The translations under genes were made by a program, and so were the position numbers. 64,000 nt of DNA from CAXQZM01 sp965229645 (GTDB lineage: Bacteria; Pseudomonadota; Alphaproteobacteria; UBA7985), in NCBI GenBank assembly GCA_965229645.1, contig OZ245893.1:868001-932000 (forward strand), given 5' to 3'. The notes under the pieces were generated by a model. It ran no database searches, was not told the DNA's origin, and saw nothing but the letters and a program-made list of their open reading frames with translations. This document shows, one piece after another, positions 60,997 to 64,000 of the stretch (positions are counted from its first letter, which is position 1; every line of letters begins with the position of its first letter).

Positions 60997-62145
60997 ATGA
61001 TTGGGGCCGTCAACCGCCAAGTTGGGCAACCAGCGCCAACTGCAACCCTGATGCCGCTCAGTGAGCTTGGGGATTTGACGGACGATCGCTGGGCAGTGCC
61101 TGGGGCCGCCTTTCGCATCGGCCTGCTGATCCCCATGTGCGGTTCCGCAGGGCTATGGGGTCCCTCGTGCATTTCAAGCGCCCAGGTCGCCGTGGCCGAG
61201 CTCAACGGCGGCGATGGCATCGATGGCCGACCCGTCGAGCTATTGATGATCGACTCGGCCCTAGAAGCGCCGACCCCCGACGAGGAAGTCATCCATGCCT
61301 TGATCGACCAGAACGTGATCGACGCCATCGTCGGCATGCACATCAGCGCGGTCCGGCAAAGTTTGAGCAAAATCGTCAAGCAACGCGTCCCCTACATCTA
61401 TACCCCGCTTTACGAAGGCGGCGAGCGCACCAACGGAATCTTCGCCATTGGCGATACCCCCGAGCGTCAGCTGGGACCCGCACTGGATCATTTTACGCAC
61501 GAGCGGAAGATCAAGAAATGGGCGCTGATCGGCAACGACTATGTGTGGCCGCGTGCGTCGAACGATTTTGCCAAGCGCAAGCTGGGCGCGCTCGGCGCGC
61601 GAATTGTCTTTGAGCGCTACCTGCCCTTTGGCATGGGGGACATGGACAACCTCGTTGCGGCCTTGGCGACGAGCGACGCGGACGCAGTTCTGATCTCGCT
61701 GGTCGGGCAAGATGCCGTGACCTTCAACCAGGCCTTCGGTGAGGTGCTTCTGCACGCGCGCATGCTGCGATTTTCCTGCGCCATTGAAGAGAACGGACTC
61801 TTGGCCTCGGGCGCTGAAAACCTAATCGGGCTCTATTCTGCAGCGTCCTACTTCGGAACCGCCCGGACCGCCGCGAATGGTGCCTTCAAGGAAAAGTACC
61901 ATAGCTTGCACGGCGAACACGCGCCCGTTTTGAACGCTCTCGGCCAGTCAACTTACGAAGGGGTGCAGTTTCTCGCGGGTCTGCTGGCGGCGCACTCCCA
62001 CGACTGGTGGCGGCACAACTCCCTAATTTGGCCGCACGTGCCCTATGCCAGCATCCGACGCGAGGAAGCCAACAGCGGCAGCGACCGCCCGATTTACCTG
62101 GCAAAAGCCAATGGTGTGCTGTTTGACATCGTCAAAAAGCTATAA
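60997..62145 (+). CDS. AmiC/FmdD-type amide or urea binding protein (periplasmic-binding-protein fold)
   Basis: This 382-residue protein of the branched-chain amino acid / amide binding family has the core IGLLIPMCGSAGLWGPSCISSAQVAVAELN (residues about 41-70), followed by DAIVGMHISAVRQ and a type I periplasmic binding fold. No signal peptide is present at this start, so it may be a cytoplasmic sensor like AmiC or be exported by another way. ATG 60997 is preferred to the longer frame to 60877, which lies in marR. It is divergent from marR and probably controlled by it. The ligand could be a short amide or urea (family inference). Confidence 0.82.
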   Translation: MIGAVNRQVGQPAPTATLMPLSELGDLTDDRWAVPGAAFRIGLLIPMCGSAGLWGPSCISSAQVAVAELNGGDGIDGRPVELLMIDSALEAPTPDEEVIHALIDQNVIDAIVGMHISAVRQSLSKIVKQRVPYIYTPLYEGGERTNGIFAIGDTPERQLGPALDHFTHERKIKKWALIGNDYVWPRASNDFAKRKLGALGARIVFERYLPFGMGDMDNLVAALATSDADAVLISLVGQDAVTFNQAFGEVLLHARMLRFSCAIEENGLLASGAENLIGLYSAASYFGTARTAANGAFKEKYHSLHGEHAPVLNALGQSTYEGVQFLAGLLAAHSHDWWRHNSLIWPHVPYASIRREEANSGSDRPIYLAKANGVLFDIVKKL

Positions 62146-62177
62146 GATTCAAGTCCTTATAGATTATTACTTGAATC
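62146..62177. promoter_or_regulatory. inverted repeat between AmiC-type and flotillin-like genes
   Basis: GATTCAAGT (62146-62154) and ACTTGAATC (62169-62177) form a perfect 9-base-pair stem with a 14-base A/T-rich loop. There is no T run, so an operator is as likely as a terminator. It begins directly after the upstream stop codon. Confidence 0.5.
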
Positions 62178-62286
62178 GGAAAATAAAATGCTTGAAAAGG
62201 AAATTAAAATCCTCCATGCTCTGACTTGAACGCACGGGCCGCGCAACGCGGGCCGACACGATGGAGTCAGATCAGGGAGGATCCCC

Positions 62287-63894
62287 TTGGATTGGATAAT
62301 TTTGCTCTTGGTCGCAGGCGCTTTGGTGCTGATCGCGATCTGGTTCTTGCAACGGTTCTACGTCAAGGCGACGCTGAACGCGGCGCTGGTCCGCACAGGT
62401 TTCGGGGGTCAAAGCGTGGTTTTGAGCGGTGGCGCGCTGTGCCTGCCCATCGTGCATCAAATTCAGCGCGTCAACATGAGCGCCATCGCAATCGCCGTTG
62501 CCCGGGTCGGCAGGGAAGCCCTGCTGACCGCCGATCAACTCCGGGCCGATATGGAGATGGAGTTTGAATTTCAGGTCCTCCCCTCCCCTGAGGGTGTCGC
62601 CGCCGCCGCGCAGTCTTTGGGCCGGCGGGTCGAGCGCGGCAGCGACGGTATCGAGGACATCGTTCGCGGCCCCCTAATCGCCGCCATGCAAAATGCGATC
62701 GCGGCCAAATCGCTCGCCGATTTGCACCTGGACCGCGCGACCCTGACCGAAGAGATTCAAGGTGCCATCGCCGCGAAGGTGGCGCCCCTAGGGCTGCGCC
62801 TGATCTCGGTTTCGATTATCCGTATCGACCAAGCCGACCTGTCGCAATTCGATGAGCGCAATGCCTTCGACGCGCAAGGCATGCGCAAACACGCCGAACT
62901 GATCGCCCAGGAGCGGCGCGAGCGTGTCCGCATCGAAACCGAAACCGAGATTGCGGTCCGCGAAAGTGGCCTCGCCAAGCATCAGCGGCAACTGGAAATT
63001 GAGCGCACGGAACGGGCCGCGTCGATTGCCAATCAGGAAGCCCTCGACCGCTTGGAAGCGGAAACGCGTGCCAAAACCGCTAAGGCCAAATCGAGCGCGG
63101 ACCTGGAGAGCGAACGCGCCCGCATCGATGCCGAACAGCAAATTAAAGCCGCGCAGGTGACCCACGATGAAGAATTGCGCCGGTCCGAAATGAGCGCCAT
63201 TCGAGGCCTCGAAGAGGTCAAGATTGAGAACGAAGCGCATCTGACCAAACTGCGCACCGCCGAATTCAAGACCAAGGCCGCCGAAGAATCGGCGCGGGTC
63301 CAGGTCCTGCTCGCAGCTGAGGAGGTGCAAGCGCAAAAGGACCTAGCGATCGCCAAGCGCGAACACGAAACCGCCCAGGCCCGCCTGCAAAAAGACCTAA
63401 ACTTGAGCGACTTGCAAGCCAAGAGCGACGCCGACACCTTGGCCACCAAGACCCAAGCCGAAGCGGAGGCCAAACAACGCCTCGCCAAAGCCGAGCTGGC
63501 CAAGGCGGAAGCCGAGGCCAAGGCGCGCATCGCCATGATTGCGGCCGAAAATTCCATGGACCCAGCCCTGATCGCGATGCGTCTGGAGGAACGCAAGCTC
63601 GATCGCATGCCCGAAATCATGACGCAGATGATGAAACCTGTCGAAAAGATCGATTCGATCAAAATCAATCAGATCAGCGGGATCGGCGGCGGCACCGACA
63701 AGGGCGAGGCAGGGGTCGACGGTGCCTTTGGCTCTGCCATGGACCAAATTCTGGGCATGGCCGTGCGACTGCCGGCCATGAAACAGATGGGCGAGGAAAT
63801 CGGTCTCGATTTTGACGCCAACCTCGCTGGCCGCACGGCCGACTATGCCAACCGTGTCAAGGCAAAGGATCCTGCCAAGGATCCAAAGAAATAG
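62287..63894 (+). CDS. flotillin-like SPFH-domain protein (YqiK type)
   Basis: This 535-residue membrane-associated protein has an N-terminal membrane helix (residues 3-22), an SPFH/band-7 region to about residue 200 and a long charged coiled coil (about 205-430). The C-terminal part has RMPEIMTQMMKPVEKIDSIK, typical of flotillins. Flotillins organise membrane microdomains. The start is TTG 62287 with GGGAGG at 62275-62280; no ATG gives the membrane helix. Its relation to the preceding AmiC-type gene is unclear. Confidence 0.88.
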   Translation: MDWIILLLVAGALVLIAIWFLQRFYVKATLNAALVRTGFGGQSVVLSGGALCLPIVHQIQRVNMSAIAIAVARVGREALLTADQLRADMEMEFEFQVLPSPEGVAAAAQSLGRRVERGSDGIEDIVRGPLIAAMQNAIAAKSLADLHLDRATLTEEIQGAIAAKVAPLGLRLISVSIIRIDQADLSQFDERNAFDAQGMRKHAELIAQERRERVRIETETEIAVRESGLAKHQRQLEIERTERAASIANQEALDRLEAETRAKTAKAKSSADLESERARIDAEQQIKAAQVTHDEELRRSEMSAIRGLEEVKIENEAHLTKLRTAEFKTKAAEESARVQVLLAAEEVQAQKDLAIAKREHETAQARLQKDLNLSDLQAKSDADTLATKTQAEAEAKQRLAKAELAKAEAEAKARIAMIAAENSMDPALIAMRLEERKLDRMPEIMTQMMKPVEKIDSIKINQISGIGGGTDKGEAGVDGAFGSAMDQILGMAVRLPAMKQMGEEIGLDFDANLAGRTADYANRVKAKDPAKDPKK

Positions 63895-63947
63895 CGACAC
63901 GACCCACACCAAAAGTGGCGAGGAGGCCACACGCGGAGAATAGATCC

Positions 63948-64000
63948 ATGACATTCAATCAATCCAAACTCAATCGACGCCACCTACTGACCGCAGGCGC
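63948..64000 (+). CDS. start of a Tat-signal exported protein (truncated by the window end)
   Basis: The first 17 codons read MTFNQSKLNRRHLLTAG, with the twin-arginine pattern (NRRHLL) of Tat signal peptides. GCGGAGAA precedes the ATG. The rest lies outside the window, so no family can be assigned. Confidence 0.6.
   Translation, partial: MTFNQSKLNRRHLLTAG

Overview
The window is a gene-dense, GC-rich alphaproteobacterial chromosome segment. Support for this comes from the divergent recG / sdhE-mfd arrangement, the trmFO, serC-serA-serB and aroQ-tyrA blocks, a TRAP transporter, and several demethylation-type FAD/GcvT proteins. The taste is of a marine or otherwise methylated-osmolyte-using relative of the Rhodobacterales or Rhodospirillales. 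The genus cannot be read from the sequence. TAG, TGA and TAA are all used as ordinary stops.

Layout. 1-5150: EamA exporter, lpd, gap, a DegT/StrS aminotransferase and small membrane proteins. 5300-14165: a membrane-anchored coiled-coil protein, then a block with two four-domain FAD-GcvT dehydrogenases of the dimethylglycine/sarcosine type, a DmdA-like GcvT protein, a VOC protein and a histidine phosphatase. 14852-19618: a type VI-A CRISPR-Cas locus. It has a Cas13a reading frame interrupted by one in-frame TAG, each half carrying one HEPN R-x4-H motif, followed by an array of 11 repeats and 10 spacers. No cas1 or cas2 is present. 19811-26389: a secreted M14-like protein, a SWIM-SNF2 helicase, a YHYH lipoprotein and a glycosyltransferase. 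26922-33880: a 3-hydroxyisobutyrate-dehydrogenase-like protein, mfd, sdhE and recG. 34059-38072: a TRAP transporter with an embedded GH88 hydrolase. 38368-50109: DUF3179 protein, enoyl-CoA hydratase, priA, transaldolase-like protein, the serine pathway operon and an OmpR/EnvZ-type pair. 50523-64000: gamma-glutamyltransferase, GPH/MFS transporter, trmFO, sodB, tyrosine-branch genes, tRNA-Leu(CAA), a MarR regulator divergent from an AmiC-type binding protein, a flotillin-like protein and the start of a Tat-exported protein.

Two things stand out. The first is the Cas13a locus. By eye it resembles the Rhodobacter capsulatus type of Cas13a in several blocks and in the 3' tail of the repeat, but a single amber codon splits it at codon 596 of about 1,287. 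The second is a dispersed 195-base element present in eight copies. It has near-palindromic ends (TACCAGCG / CGTTGGTA), several internal hairpins and 3-base flanking duplications (TTA, TCA, TAG, TAA) that read as a stop codon on one strand. In three cases the flanking triplet is the real stop codon of the neighbouring gene. An unoccupied relative of one insertion site is present in the same window, so the element behaves like a non-autonomous transposon (MITE). It fills the spacer between priA and an enoyl-CoA hydratase gene, most of the recG/sdhE divergent spacer, and several convergent gene ends. A second, more degenerate repeat family lies in inverted orientation on both sides of the Cas13a region.
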